NCBI GenBank assembly: GCA_900557255.1
Contig: USSA01000096.1
Coordinates: 1 to 10,597, forward strand
DNA from: an uncultured Prevotella sp.
GTDB lineage: Bacteria; Bacteroidota; Bacteroidia; Bacteroidales; Bacteroidaceae
Reading direction: 5' to 3'
Length of the DNA: 10,597 bases
Shown here: positions 1-6,760 of the stretch, in pieces
Layout: every line of letters starts with the position of its first letter
Numbering within the stretch: the stretch's first letter is position 1
The notes under the pieces: model-generated
Told to the model about the DNA's origin: nothing
The model's input: only the letters and a program-made list of their open reading frames with translations
Databases searched by the model: none
Made by a program: the position numbers and the translations under genes

Positions 1-74
1 TCGGGCTTTCCGTCATCATCAACTGCTACAAGGTGGCTAACAGTAATCCTGTGAAATATCTCAAGGATGAATAA
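1..74 (+). CDS. ABC transporter permease, C-terminal end only (FtsX/MacB type)
   Basis: Only the last 23 codons are inside the window, read in the frame starting at base 3 and ending in TAA at 72-74. The peptide ends in NPVKYLKDE after a hydrophobic stretch (GLSVIINCY). A final transmembrane helix followed by a short cytoplasmic tail of the form NPVxxLKxE is typical of FtsX/MacB-like permeases. The ABC ATPase that starts 84 bp downstream on the same strand is the expected partner. In this class the permease sits in the inner membrane and passes the energy of cytoplasmic ATP hydrolysis to substrate movement in the envelope. The substrate cannot be told from this fragment. Confidence 0.72.
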   Translation, partial: GLSVIINCYKVANSNPVKYLKDE

Positions 75-82
75 GTCTCCCG

Positions 83-118
83 CAGATTTAGATGATACAG
101 ATTTAAGGGCGTATGCCC
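83..118. repeat. Short intergenic repeat and mini-hairpin
   Basis: Between the permease stop and the ATPase start, the octamer CAGATTTA occurs at 83-90 and 98-105 (15-bp period). It is followed by the small perfect hairpin GGGC-GTAT-GCCC at 107-118. There is no T-run, so it is a weak terminator candidate. It may belong to a dispersed intergenic repeat together with the adjacent heptamer array. Confidence 0.4.
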
Positions 119-121
119 AAA

Positions 122-151
122 TTCAACATTCAACATTTAACATTCAACATT
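122..151 (+). repeat. Heptanucleotide tandem repeat (TTCAACA x4) before the ATPase start
   Basis: Four head-to-tail copies of a 7-base unit are seen: TTCAACA at 122-128, TTCAACA at 129-135, TTTAACA at 136-142 (one change) and TTCAACA at 143-149, then a partial TT. The array ends 7 bases before the ATG at 159, so it occupies the place where a ribosome-binding region would lie. A change in copy number would alter leader length and sequence without touching the coding frame. Confidence 0.85.
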
Positions 152-158
152 AAATAAG

Positions 159-839
159 ATGATAAAAGTAGAGAATCTTTGCAAGTCTTTCCGCACAGAA
201 GATGTGGAGACGATTGCTTTAAATAACGTATCTTTCACAGTAGAAGACGGCGAGTTTGTTGCCATTATGGGACCATCCGGTTGCGGCAAATCCACTTTAC
301 TCAATATCCTTGGATTATTGGATAATCCTACATCGGGAAAATATTTCCTGGGTAATCACGAGGTGGCAAACCTTAAGGAAAAGGAGCGTACGGATGTGAG
401 AAAGGGAGAAATCGGTTTTGTGTTCCAGAGCTTCAACCTGATAGATGAATTGAATGTAGAGGAGAACATCGAGCTTCCTCTTACTTACCTCAACATTCCG
501 AAGGCGGAGCGCAAGGCAAAGGTGCAGGCGATTATGAAGCGAATGGCCATCAGCCATCGTGCCAAGCATTTCCCTCACCAGCTTTCTGGTGGTCAGCAGC
601 AGCGAGTAGCTATCGCCCGTGCTGTGGTCTTTGGTCCGAAGCTCATCCTTGCCGATGAGCCTACGGGTAACCTCGATTCCAAGAATGGTGCCGAGGTGAT
701 GCATCTGCTTACCGAGCTGAACCACGAGGGCACCACCATCGTCATGGTAACGCATAATGAGCATGATGCCAAGATAGCCCATCGCACCATCCGCCTGTTT
801 GATGGACAGATTGTGGAGGCGGAGGGCAATCAGCTTTAA
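159..839 (+). CDS. ABC transporter ATP-binding protein (MacB/LolD class)
   Basis: A 226-aa ATPase that would hydrolyse ATP in the cytoplasm to drive the FtsX-like permease encoded just upstream. All the motifs are present: Walker A GPSGCGKST at residues 38-46, Q-loop Gln90, signature LSGGQ at 142-146, Walker B LILADE at 162-167, D-loop around 172-174, and the switch His199 in VTHN. The length is normal for stand-alone ATPases of the MacB/LolD/FtsE family; no fused permease follows. The ATG start gives a normal N-terminus (MIKVENLCKSF). Family members work in lipoprotein release, efflux of macrolides or peptides, or cell division; the sequence does not decide which. Codons from about residue 189 to the end are duplicated at 7841-7942, and this copy ends with a longer tail (VEAEGNQL) than the downstream copy (VDE). 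Confidence 0.93.
   Translation: MIKVENLCKSFRTEDVETIALNNVSFTVEDGEFVAIMGPSGCGKSTLLNILGLLDNPTSGKYFLGNHEVANLKEKERTDVRKGEIGFVFQSFNLIDELNVEENIELPLTYLNIPKAERKAKVQAIMKRMAISHRAKHFPHQLSGGQQQRVAIARAVVFGPKLILADEPTGNLDSKNGAEVMHLLTELNHEGTTIVMVTHNEHDAKIAHRTIRLFDGQIVEAEGNQL
733..793 (+). repeat. Left copy of 61-bp perfect direct repeat (ABC ATPase 3' end)
   Basis: These 61 bases, inside the ATPase gene over the H-loop region, recur without a mismatch at 7851-7911. Homology continues with a few changes on both sides, from about 724 to 818. The two copies lie 7,118 bp apart in the same orientation and bracket the seven-gene operon. Confidence 0.9.
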
Positions 840-1043
840 CGTAAAAAGATGAGCAGAGACAGCTAGATTCTTATTGATTCCAATTTGTCAAAGGTAACAC
901 CATGATGCTTGTAGCGAATTCTCGAAAAAGATTTTTTGTCTGTCTATAGTAGCTCTATATAACATGCGATAATAGTAAATGCCATGCGCCAATCGGTTAA
1001 AAAGCCTTTTAAATGGTTTGCAACAACTTTTAACACTTGAAAT

Positions 1044-1075
1044 GTTGTATAATTCAGAAAAAAATCTTAATTTTG
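1044..1075 (+). promoter_or_regulatory. Candidate Bacteroidota promoter for the secreted-protein operon
   Basis: TAATTTTG at 1068-1075 fits the Bacteroidota -7 consensus TAnnTTTG. GTTG at 1044-1047 lies 20 bases upstream, one base off the -33 TTTG. Transcription would start around 1080-1084 and give a leader of about 145 nt before the ATG at 1228. It is the best + strand match in the 388-bp gap, and no comparable match was found in the short gaps inside the operon. The actual start site is inferred. Confidence 0.5.
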
Positions 1076-1147
1076 CCTCCATATATAGTTACTCTTAAAA
1101 CCGTTGTTCTATTGTTTTCTAGCGATTACAAAGATACAACTTTTAGT

Positions 1148-1162
1148 GAGAAACTGTTTCTC
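1148..1162. promoter_or_regulatory. Perfect 15-bp palindrome in the operon leader
   Basis: GAGAAACTGTTTCTC consists of two 7-base arms around a central T. It lies downstream of the candidate promoter and 65 bp before the first start codon. It could be an operator for a dimeric regulator or a small leader hairpin (6-bp stem, 3-nt loop). No T-run follows, so a terminator is unlikely. No regulator gene is adjacent. Confidence 0.4.
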
Positions 1163-1227
1163 CCATTATTTTGGGGTGGAAAACTTTAGTAAGTGATTAT
1201 TTATTCATAAATTAATGTATAAGAACT

Positions 1228-2970
1228 ATGAGGCTTAGAAAGATTTTAATGGTAGCAAGTGTGACTTTTGCTTGCGTTGCCCAAGCCCAGGATTTAACTA
1301 TCCATGTTAATAAGAAAGGTAAAGTCGGGTTCGTTGATAAAAATGGAGCCGAAGTGATTAAATGTGCTTACGAGAGTGCCTATCCATTTTCAGGTGGATA
1401 TGCGATTGTAACTAAATCAGGAAAGTCCGGTATAATAGATGAAAGGGGTAAGGTCGTCTTACCGCTGAAGTATACATCTATTATGCCTTGGAATCAGTCC
1501 CTTTATTTGATAAAGACAGGCAAGATACAGGGATTGGCAAGCCATGATGGAAAAGTGGTTCTTCCAACTAAGTATTCTTTTATTTCTAAGCCAAATTGTT
1601 ATGGCAAGGCTTTAGTTGCGGTTGGGGGAAAGCAGTCTTCTTCTTCCGATAATAAGCAGTATATGCTCAATGCAAAATTGGGTATCATTGATGATAATGG
1701 TAGAGTACTGGTTACTCCAAAATATAAGGGAATTCATGAGTTTTCTTACAATACCAAGGGCGTATTTCCTTACAACGAAGGATTGCGTTTGTCGGCAGCA
1801 ATTCATTCTTTGAAAGACACCTTGAAAACAGATTGTAAGTATATCGGTTTTAATAATGATCCTTTTGGCATCACAGGATGTGGTCTTATAGATGAAAATG
1901 GCAAGGAAATCCTTAAGATGGGAGTGTATGACCAATTGATGCTACCACAAAGCGGTATGGTCAGATATTATGATATCAAGAAGAAGCAAACAATTTGTGG
2001 CTATCACAATCTTGATACAGGTAAGGGCTTCGTTGCAGCTAAGTTTAAATTGAGTATAGCTGATATAAAGTTCTGGACTCATGGAGATTTTGATGGCGAT
2101 ATTGCACCTGTTAATGGTGAGACTTGGAGCTTTGTCGATAAGACAGGTAAGATATTGCGCAAGGATTACAAACAGTTGAAACATAGCCAGAATGGTGAGT
2201 GGGCGGCACAGAACGTCTCTGGAAAATGGGATGTGTTTGATAGCTACAACCAAGACATAGTTTCGTTGTCTAACTATGAGGATATCAATTTCCCTACAGA
2301 AAAGGGTGATTTAGAGGTTTATTCTGTCAAAAAGGGAACTCGATATGGAGCAATTACTAAGGCTGGCAAAGAGGTAATTCCTTTTCAATATGATTTTGTA
2401 GCTTCAAATACTTATGATGTCTTAGATGTTATGAAGGATAGTTTGTGGGGAGCTTATTCAGCCTCGGGAAATAAAATTATTCCTTTGTCTTACAAGAAAA
2501 TAGTATTACCAAGCGAGCGTGGTTGTCAAGATTTCTGGGTGATGAAATCTGATAGCTTGTTTTATCATTTTAATGTGACATCGCAAAAAATATATGACTT
2601 AGGTTATGAGGCAGTTGCCAATTTCTCTAAGGGCATTGCTCATGTTCGCCCAGTTGGTATGAAAATAGAAAATTCAGAGGTAAATCGTTCTCAATTATTT
2701 GCCCCTAATACCAATCATAAGGATATAGCTTCTGTCAATCCTGAGGGACGGAGAGAGTGTTTTGGCTATTTGGTGAATACTAATGATGTGGTGCTGTTTG
2801 ATTTACCGGTGTCTACTACCTATGTAGAACTCGTTATGGAACAGCTCAAAAAACGAGGAAACCGTAAGTTAACTGAGGCTGAGAAGAAAAATATCCTCTT
2901 GGATATAACTAAGGAAAACCGTAGTTATGATTTAAATTCAGTTTTGGATGAGGATGAGTGGAATTATTAA
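1228..2970 (+). CDS. Secreted WG-repeat-containing protein
   Basis: A 580-aa first gene of the operon. An N-terminal signal peptide (residues 1-20, MRLRKILMVASVTFACVAQA) is predicted to be cut before Gln21. The body is made of WG-type repeats of the form G-x-x-G-[FIL]-[IV]-D-x-x-G-[KR]-x-[IV]-[ILV]-P-x-x-Y. Clear units are KVGFVDKNGAEVI (about 33-45), KSGIIDERGKVVLPLKY, KLGIIDDNGRVLVTPKY, GLIDENGKEIL, RYGAITKAGKEVIPFQY and WGAYSASGNKIIPLSY. Most have lost the Trp that names the family, as is common in Bacteroidota. The C-terminal ~120 residues are not repeat-like and end in a charged tail. WG repeats are thought to form beta-rich binding surfaces; no enzyme motif is seen. Place of action is inferred to be the periplasm or outer membrane. 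The next gene starts 13 nt after the stop. Confidence 0.82.
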   Translation: MRLRKILMVASVTFACVAQAQDLTIHVNKKGKVGFVDKNGAEVIKCAYESAYPFSGGYAIVTKSGKSGIIDERGKVVLPLKYTSIMPWNQSLYLIKTGKIQGLASHDGKVVLPTKYSFISKPNCYGKALVAVGGKQSSSSDNKQYMLNAKLGIIDDNGRVLVTPKYKGIHEFSYNTKGVFPYNEGLRLSAAIHSLKDTLKTDCKYIGFNNDPFGITGCGLIDENGKEILKMGVYDQLMLPQSGMVRYYDIKKKQTICGYHNLDTGKGFVAAKFKLSIADIKFWTHGDFDGDIAPVNGETWSFVDKTGKILRKDYKQLKHSQNGEWAAQNVSGKWDVFDSYNQDIVSLSNYEDINFPTEKGDLEVYSVKKGTRYGAITKAGKEVIPFQYDFVASNTYDVLDVMKDSLWGAYSASGNKIIPLSYKKIVLPSERGCQDFWVMKSDSLFYHFNVTSQKIYDLGYEAVANFSKGIAHVRPVGMKIENSEVNRSQLFAPNTNHKDIASVNPEGRRECFGYLVNTNDVVLFDLPVSTTYVELVMEQLKKRGNRKLTEAEKKNILLDITKENRSYDLNSVLDEDEWNY

Positions 2971-2983
2971 AATGTAGGAGATT

Positions 2984-4216
2984 ATGAAAAAGATAATATT
3001 GACACTTATGATGAGTGCTGCCGTCATGGCTTCTTACGCCCAGGCGGATCATGAAGATGTGATGAACTATCGTCGCAGTTCTTTATATTCTTTGATGGTG
3101 AATCATACAGACCAACAGTTTGCTAACGAGATAAAGGAGGCTTTCTTACAGATTCCTGTTCCGGATAAGTTTAATAATCATGACCTTAGTGTAAAGGTGC
3201 TTAATCTTGATAAAAAGCTTGATGGCGCAAAGAGTGATAAGGAAAATCCTGTGATAACGAAATTCCTGAAAGACAATAATGTTGCAAGTCGCTTGGTGGG
3301 ACGCTGGTTCAATAGGGATATCTATACTGGTGCTTGTGATATGGAGTTGGTAAAGGAACGCGGACTTTATAATGCAACAGAGTTTGACCGCCAGTTGGCT
3401 AAGCATTCTGCTCGTGGAATGGCGTTATTACAAGATGCAGGTGAAGACTTAATTGGTAATACCTTTGTGGTTGTTAATGACATTCGATATATAGATAAGA
3501 GTAAGGGCTCTAAGACGGTAGGTTCTATCTTCAAGGTATTGGGACAGGTTGCCGCAGCATATACTGGTGTTGACAGTTATAAGGACTTGGGTAATAATCT
3601 AGGTGATATTGCTGAGAGTTTAAAGGGGTTCTCTGTCCGAATCAATACGTTCCTTTATCGTTTGGATTGGAATCAGGACCAGGCTAATTTGTTTTATCAG
3701 GAACAATATGGCGTAGGGGCCGATGCTGCAAAAAAACAAAACTTTGAAAAGGCTCGTCCTAATTATCATTTGAAATATGTAGGTAAAGTAGAAAGCCAGG
3801 GCGGCACTACTTCTTTCCTTGGTATTAAGGAGGATGAGCCAATTATGATGGTAAGAAAAGCTTGCCAGCGTGCCATTGATGAGAATGTGGTGGATTTACA
3901 ACGTAGTTATGAGGAATTTAGAACCAAGACTCCACTTTTGACAGCAGAACCTCTTACGGCTTATATTGGCAAGAAGGAGGGCGTGACAGCTAAGTCGAGA
4001 TACGAAGTCCTTGAAGTCGTATTGTTGGAAAATGGCTCTCATAAATATAAAAAGGTGGGTGAGATTCAACCTATAGAGGGGCAAATTTGGGACAATCGAT
4101 TTATGGCTACAGAGGAAGGTGCAGTAGGCAGTAACTTGAACTATACTACGTTCCGTGCCATCAGCGGTAAAAACTTTGCGAAAGGAATGTTGATAAGGGA
4201 AATTACGAATAAATAA
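2984..4216 (+). CDS. Secreted conserved protein of unknown function (410 aa)
   Basis: Second gene of the operon; TAGGAG at 2975-2980 is a reasonable ribosome-binding site for the ATG at 2984. A signal peptide covers residues 1-19 (ending ASYA), with Gln20 as the new N-terminus. No named domain is recognised. The most conserved-looking parts are a middle block beginning RLVGRWFNRD and continuing through RGLYNATEF to DLIGNTFVVVNDIRYID, and a C-terminal block with RYEVLEVVLLENG, GQIWDNRFMA and GMLIREI. The alternation of beta-like strands and an Ala/Gly-rich segment (GQVAAAYTGV) suggests a folded periplasmic or outer-membrane-associated protein, not a repeat protein. There is no transmembrane helix beyond the signal and no lipobox. 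Its place between the WG-repeat protein and the small envelope proteins suggests a role in the same complex; a function cannot be assigned. Confidence 0.78.
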   Translation: MKKIILTLMMSAAVMASYAQADHEDVMNYRRSSLYSLMVNHTDQQFANEIKEAFLQIPVPDKFNNHDLSVKVLNLDKKLDGAKSDKENPVITKFLKDNNVASRLVGRWFNRDIYTGACDMELVKERGLYNATEFDRQLAKHSARGMALLQDAGEDLIGNTFVVVNDIRYIDKSKGSKTVGSIFKVLGQVAAAYTGVDSYKDLGNNLGDIAESLKGFSVRINTFLYRLDWNQDQANLFYQEQYGVGADAAKKQNFEKARPNYHLKYVGKVESQGGTTSFLGIKEDEPIMMVRKACQRAIDENVVDLQRSYEEFRTKTPLLTAEPLTAYIGKKEGVTAKSRYEVLEVVLLENGSHKYKKVGEIQPIEGQIWDNRFMATEEGAVGSNLNYTTFRAISGKNFAKGMLIREITNK

Positions 4217-4228
4217 ATTATTTGGAAA

Positions 4229-4696
4229 ATGAAAAGAATTTTGAGTTTGTTATGCCTAATGCTAATGTTGTCTCTTGTTGCATTTGCAAAGGGTAATGAG
4301 ATGCCTCAGTATGATATAACTGGGGCTGGATCTGGCAATGAAGGCATGCTGTTGGTTAAGGTCTTCGTATATTCCAAGAAGGTGACTGATCAGGACTTGA
4401 AGCGTGCTGCTGTTCATGGTGTTGTTTTTCGAGGATGTTCTGGAAATAATAGTGGTGCTAAACAACCAGCGATGGCACCAGCAGAATCTGAAGCAAGCCA
4501 TTCCGAATTTTGTAATGGATTCTTTGCTGCGCAGGGTGAATGTCAAAATTATGCTAGTATCATAGCTGGTTCTTATGAGCGTGTGAAGACATCCAAGGGA
4601 GTAAAGAGTGGCGCTATTGTTCAGGTAGACAAGAAGGCATTGCGCAAGGCTTTGGAAAAGGCTGGTGTAGTACGTTCTCTGTCTGCAGGTTTTTAA
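4229..4696 (+). CDS. Small secreted protein, paralogue of the gene at 5300-5782
   Basis: A 155-aa protein with a signal peptide to about Ala20 (SLVAFA|KGNE). It is the only member of the operon without Gln at the predicted +1. The mature part has a strand-helix pattern (LLVKVFVYSKKVTDQDLKRA) followed by VVFRG at 65-69, a Gly/Ala/Ser-rich linker, FFAAQGECQNYAS around 98-110, and a basic helical end (VDKKALRKALEKAGVV). The same order of blocks occurs in the product of 5300-5782, so the two are diverged duplicates with the beta-barrel-like gene between them. The layout (strand, then an Ala-rich helix ending in VxF.G) recalls LPP20/FlgP-type small envelope proteins, but that is only a fold-level impression. 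There is no lipobox Cys. Two mature Cys (around 70 and 95) could form a disulfide. Confidence 0.75.
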   Translation: MKRILSLLCLMLMLSLVAFAKGNEMPQYDITGAGSGNEGMLLVKVFVYSKKVTDQDLKRAAVHGVVFRGCSGNNSGAKQPAMAPAESEASHSEFCNGFFAAQGECQNYASIIAGSYERVKTSKGVKSGAIVQVDKKALRKALEKAGVVRSLSAGF

Positions 4697-4712
4697 CTTC
4701 TAATAAATATTG

Positions 4713-5288
4713 ATGAATATGAGAATTATCAGTTTTATATTATTTGTATTGTTAGCATTGCCTTCTTTTGGTCAGTATCGTGATGTACGTATGCCAGAAC
4801 AGCCTAAGGGCTCAAATTATCGTGATTATACTTCACAAGAACAGGGCTTTTGGTGTGCCGTAGAGACAGAAGGTGGTAGTAGCATCATGGAGCATAAAAC
4901 TAATATGCAATATGTGAACCTAACCTTTACTGGTGGTTATCGTATAAACGAGTTTTTGCGCTTAGGTGTAGGTTTTGGAGGCAGGATGTATGTTAATAAT
5001 GCTAGTGTGAGAAATACCAATAGCAAGTTTGGAATACCAATCTTTGCCAATGTCCGTGGTAATTTCATATCAGCTCAGGATAGGGATGGCGTTCCTTTTT
5101 GGTCGCTCAATGTTGGTGGTATCACCAAAGAAGGTGCTTTCTTTAGCCCTACCATAGGTTATAGCTTTGGTGGACTTCGCAATAACTTTCAGGTTGGTGT
5201 TGCTTATACTTTGTCAAATCTCAAGGATAATGCCGGTGTAAAGCAAAACTATAACTATTTTGGCTTGAAACTTGGCTATGAATTTTAA
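4713..5288 (+). CDS. Small outer-membrane beta-barrel-like protein
   Basis: About 191 aa, starting at the ATG at 4713. The reading frame is open through a TTG at 4710, but ATG is the better start and gives MNMRIISFILF. A signal peptide runs to Gly20 with Gln21 at +1 (LPSFG|QYRD). From about residue 60 the protein alternates hydrophobic and polar residues in strands separated by Gly/Asn turns (VNLTFTGGYRI, LRLGVGFGGRMYV, FSPTIGYSFGG, FQVGVAYTLSN) and ends YFGLKLGYEF. A C-terminal aromatic preceded by alternating residues is the usual signal for BAM-mediated insertion. It fits the small OMP_b-brl/PorT-like barrels of Bacteroidota; the length would allow about eight strands. It probably anchors the operon's other secreted products at the outer membrane; that is inference. 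Confidence 0.75.
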   Translation: MNMRIISFILFVLLALPSFGQYRDVRMPEQPKGSNYRDYTSQEQGFWCAVETEGGSSIMEHKTNMQYVNLTFTGGYRINEFLRLGVGFGGRMYVNNASVRNTNSKFGIPIFANVRGNFISAQDRDGVPFWSLNVGGITKEGAFFSPTIGYSFGGLRNNFQVGVAYTLSNLKDNAGVKQNYNYFGLKLGYEF

Positions 5289-5299
5289 ATATTACGATT

Positions 5300-5782
5300 A
5301 TGAAGAAAGTTATTTTGTGTATGCTGATGGTCTTTGCGACCTCAGTTTCTGTCATGGCGCAGAAGCAGGCGATCTACGACCGTTCTTCAATCAAGTGTAT
5401 GGGGGTAGAATTGGATGGCTCCCAGACATTGAGAGTACTGGGCTATGGTCGTAATCGTTCTGATGCCAAGGAACAAGCCATGAAGAATGCCGTTTGGGCT
5501 GTAGTCTTTGATGGTATCCGTGAGGGAGTATCGGGATGCAATATGCGTCCGTTGGTGACAGAAGTGAATGCTCGTGAGCGATATGAGGATTATTTCAATG
5601 TTTTTTTTGCTGATGGAGGAGAGTATAAAAAATATGTTACTCTTAGAGATACCAAGAAGCGTTCTGCTAATAAGAGCAAGGATAAGGTAGGCTATTCGTA
5701 TGAGATGACCATTAGAGTGCTCCGTTCACAGCTCAAGGCGCGTTTAAAGGCTGATAATGTAATAGATAAAGATCACTTATAA
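5300..5782 (+). CDS. Small secreted protein, paralogue of the gene at 4229-4696
   Basis: A 160-aa protein with a signal peptide ending SVMA and Gln21 at +1. The mature part lines up with the product of 4229-4696: TLRVLGYGRNRSDAKEQAMKNA (strand then helix), VVFDG at 68-72, YFNVFFADGGEYKKY around 98-110, a Lys-rich loop, and a helical end (LRSQLKARLKADNV). The A/AV...VVFxG helix pattern is similar to LPP20/FlgT N-terminal-type domains that occur in outer-membrane complexes, though sequence identity to a named family was not established. It starts 11 nt after the barrel-like gene and stops 12 nt before the next gene. The C-terminal half is strongly basic. There is no lipobox, so it is likely soluble in the periplasm or bound to a partner. 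Confidence 0.78.
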   Translation: MKKVILCMLMVFATSVSVMAQKQAIYDRSSIKCMGVELDGSQTLRVLGYGRNRSDAKEQAMKNAVWAVVFDGIREGVSGCNMRPLVTEVNARERYEDYFNVFFADGGEYKKYVTLRDTKKRSANKSKDKVGYSYEMTIRVLRSQLKARLKADNVIDKDHL

Positions 5783-5794
5783 AAAGAAAATATT

Positions 5795-6748
5795 ATGAAG
5801 ATAAGAAAAATGCTGATGATAGCCCTGCTGTTTTTTTCTTCTGTTGCTGTTTTTGGACAGGCGAAGAAACCTACCCTCATGGTAATGCCAAGTGATGCAT
5901 GGTGTAACGAGCATGGGTATATGCAGACTTATGACAACCAGGGAACTCAGGAAAAAGTACCAGATTATAAGGCTGCTGTTTCTACGGATAAACAGTTGAA
6001 TGCTGTTATTTCGAAAATCAACAATCTGATGGCTGATAGGGGATTTCCATTGAAAGATTTGCAGCAAACTTTGAAAACCCTCAATAATGATGCTGCTGAG
6101 GATGCGCTCTTGACCAGCAAGGCTGGAAATTCTGTGGCAGAGAGCCCTTTGGATAGGTTGCGCCGTCGTGCCAAACCGGACATCATCATGGAAATAGATT
6201 GGACGGAGAATAAGATGGGACCAAAAAGTTCTATTACATATAATCTTCGTGCCTTGGATGCTTATTCTGACAAACAAGTTGCTGGTGCTGAGGGTACGGG
6301 CAAGGGATCTTTTTCTGCCGAACTTCCAGTCTTACTAGAAGAGGCAGTACAAGATCACATGGATGAATTTTGCGAGCGTTTGCAATCTCATTTTGAGGAT
6401 ATGATGCAGAATGGTAGAGAAATATCTCTTGTAATGAAAGTATTTGATAATGGCTCCGGCTTGGATTTCGAGAAAGAATATGGTGACTATGAACTCAATG
6501 AAGTTATCGATAATTGGCTTAGCGACAATTGTGTGAATCATCGTTTCAATAAGTCCGACGGAACAGAAACTACGCTTATTTACGACCAGGTGAGAATACC
6601 TTTGTATAAGGAGAATGGACAAGCTATGGATACCTATTCGTTTGCTCGCAATATGGCCCGTTTTTTCAAGGCTGCTCCTTATAATATTCCAATCAAGACC
6701 GTAAATAAGGGCCTTGGTAAGTGTGAGTTGATATTTGGTGAAAAATAA
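5795..6748 (+). CDS. Secreted DUF6175-like protein
   Basis: A 317-aa protein with a signal peptide to Gly21 and Gln22 at +1 (VAVFG|QAKK). The mature protein opens with KPTLMVMPSDAWC (25-37), continues with a helical segment containing RGFPLKDLQQTL, then DIIMEIDW (from 129) and YNLRALDAYSDKQVAGAEGT (from 149), and a C-terminal half with QVRIPLYKENGQAMDTYSFA and GLGKCELIFG. From memory this matches Bacteroidota proteins labelled DUF6175; no search could be run. The pattern of a strand ending in 'Dxxxx' followed by an 'L-x-A-x-D-A-x-S/T-x-K-x-V-A' strand is like CsgG/FlgO-type domains, where such strands describe a periplasmic alpha/beta fold. It sits in the same operon as the CsgG/FlgT-like gene at 6761. 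Function unknown, envelope role likely. Confidence 0.78.
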   Translation: MKIRKMLMIALLFFSSVAVFGQAKKPTLMVMPSDAWCNEHGYMQTYDNQGTQEKVPDYKAAVSTDKQLNAVISKINNLMADRGFPLKDLQQTLKTLNNDAAEDALLTSKAGNSVAESPLDRLRRRAKPDIIMEIDWTENKMGPKSSITYNLRALDAYSDKQVAGAEGTGKGSFSAELPVLLEEAVQDHMDEFCERLQSHFEDMMQNGREISLVMKVFDNGSGLDFEKEYGDYELNEVIDNWLSDNCVNHRFNKSDGTETTLIYDQVRIPLYKENGQAMDTYSFARNMARFFKAAPYNIPIKTVNKGLGKCELIFGEK

Positions 6749-6760
6749 AGGTTACAGGCA

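Larger units (their letters stand above)
840..1227. other. 388-bp non-coding stretch between the ABC ATPase and the operon
   Basis: No convincing gene is seen here. Contents: a candidate + strand promoter at 1044-1075; a -7-like box on the other strand (CAAAGATA at 1129-1136, read as TATCTTTG) without a matching -33 box; a perfect interrupted palindrome at 1148-1162; and an AT-rich leader running to the ATG at 1228. A 64-codon minus-strand reading frame (888-1082) resembles no family I know. No obvious terminator follows the ABC gene. The stretch looks more AT-rich than the ABC gene before it. Confidence 0.6.

Noticed and set aside
315..829. Long antisense reading frames inside the ABC ATPase gene
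   Set aside because: They are fully covered by a gene with every ABC motif and show no domain of their own.
888..1082. 64-codon minus-strand reading frame with a TATCTTTG box about 47 bp upstream
   Set aside because: The box lacks a matching -33 element. The peptide (rich in Cys, Tyr, Arg) resembles no family, and the frame lies in AT-rich DNA beside the operon promoter. Kept only as a remote possibility.
1228..1290. Possible lipobox (FAC at residues 14-16) in the WG-repeat protein
   Set aside because: Thr at -3 and Phe at -2 are poor for signal peptidase II, and AQA|Q four residues later is a better signal-peptidase I site.
5272..5454. 60-codon reading frame overlapping the barrel gene end and the next gene start
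   Set aside because: It overlaps two well-supported genes in another frame and has no recognisable content.
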